Shown in pieces: positions 59,933 to 59,935 of a DNA stretch of 59,935 nucleotides. The notes under the pieces were generated by a model. The model worked only from the letters and a program-made list of their open reading frames with translations, searched no databases and was not told the origin of the DNA. Within the stretch, counting starts at the first letter, position 1; every line of letters begins with the position of its first letter. The DNA is from Streptomyces sp. ISL-12 (GTDB lineage Bacteria; Actinomycetota; Actinomycetes; Streptomycetales; Streptomycetaceae): assembly GCF_018614415.1 (NCBI RefSeq), contig NZ_JAGGOO010000124.1, forward strand, positions 1-59,935, read 5' to 3'. A program made the translations under genes and the position numbers.

Positions 59933-59935
59933 GGT

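Noticed and set aside
1..59935. tRNA, rRNA or classical riboswitch
   Set aside because: No cloverleaf T-arm (GGTTCGAATCC-like) context or known riboswitch core was recognised by eye in the intergenic regions; a covariance-model scan would be needed to exclude a diverged one.

Overview
The window is about 60 kb of high-GC DNA with very strong third-position GC bias, GTG starts, Tat and lipoprotein signals and frequent 4-nt stop/start overlaps. Together with the gene families present this points to a Streptomyces chromosome, probably an arm-proximal region rich in catabolic genes. No rRNA, tRNA, transposase or CRISPR array was seen.

Left part (1-31.2 kb). A minus-strand pentose-phosphate operon tkt-tal-zwf-opcA-pgi (pgi cut by the window edge) faces a divergent AraC regulator. 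It is followed by a secreted GH16/CBM6 beta-glucanase under a LacI-type palindrome, a Tat-exported L,D-transpeptidase, an IclR regulator divergent from a GH4 phospho-glycosidase, and a sulfotransferase. A minus-strand operon then encodes an ATP-grasp enzyme, a leucine-rich-repeat protein and an unusual 13-repeat protein. Next come a metallophosphoesterase and Sfp-type phosphopantetheinyl transferase pair, a 32-bp tandem-repeat array, an XRE/ImmA-like pair, and an MmyB-domain protein with no DNA-binding domain. From 23.0 to 31.2 kb lies a coherent sugar locus: LacI regulator, binding-protein-dependent ABC importer (binding protein and two permeases), cytoplasmic GH13 alpha-glucosidase and a secreted beta-helix enzyme resembling GH87 alpha-1,3-glucanase/mycodextranase. 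The importer ATPase is not encoded here; a shared MsiK-type ATPase is presumed.

Right part (31.2-59.9 kb). Almost 29 kb is devoted to scavenging sulfur from organosulfonates and sulfones. Operon A (minus, 36.8 to 31.2 kb) has a Rieske oxygenase, a 54-aa zinc-ribbon-like mini protein, a PDR-type reductase and a complete sulfonate-type ABC transporter. Operon B (plus, 37.0 to 41.0 kb) has three flavin-dependent luciferase-like monooxygenases, followed by a truncated fourth. Operon C (plus, 42.8 to 48.4 kb) has sfnG, a DszC-like oxidase, an ssuE-like FMN reductase, sfnB and ssuD. Operon D (minus, 59.9 to 48.6 kb) has a hydrolase, a rhodanese, an ABC permease and ATPase, two binding proteins, a monooxygenase, an acyl-CoA-dehydrogenase-like oxidase, a GlcD-like oxidase, a second ssuE-like reductase and an AprA/fumarate-reductase-like flavoprotein with a HEAT-repeat tail. 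Both plus-strand operons begin with a tiny cysteine-ending leader ORF that appears to be transcribed from its own ATG, suggesting cysteine-sensing attenuation. The LysR gene between B and C carries a 1-nt deletion.

The genes fit a workflow: uptake (two ABC systems, three binding proteins), reduced-flavin supply (two ssuE-like reductases), oxidative C-S cleavage by several monooxygenases of different specificity, and sulfur handling by the rhodanese. The locus also shows wear and duplication: an ssuE inverted duplication, remnants of an SfnB-like gene and of an SsuB-like gene, a truncated monooxygenase and the frameshifted LysR.
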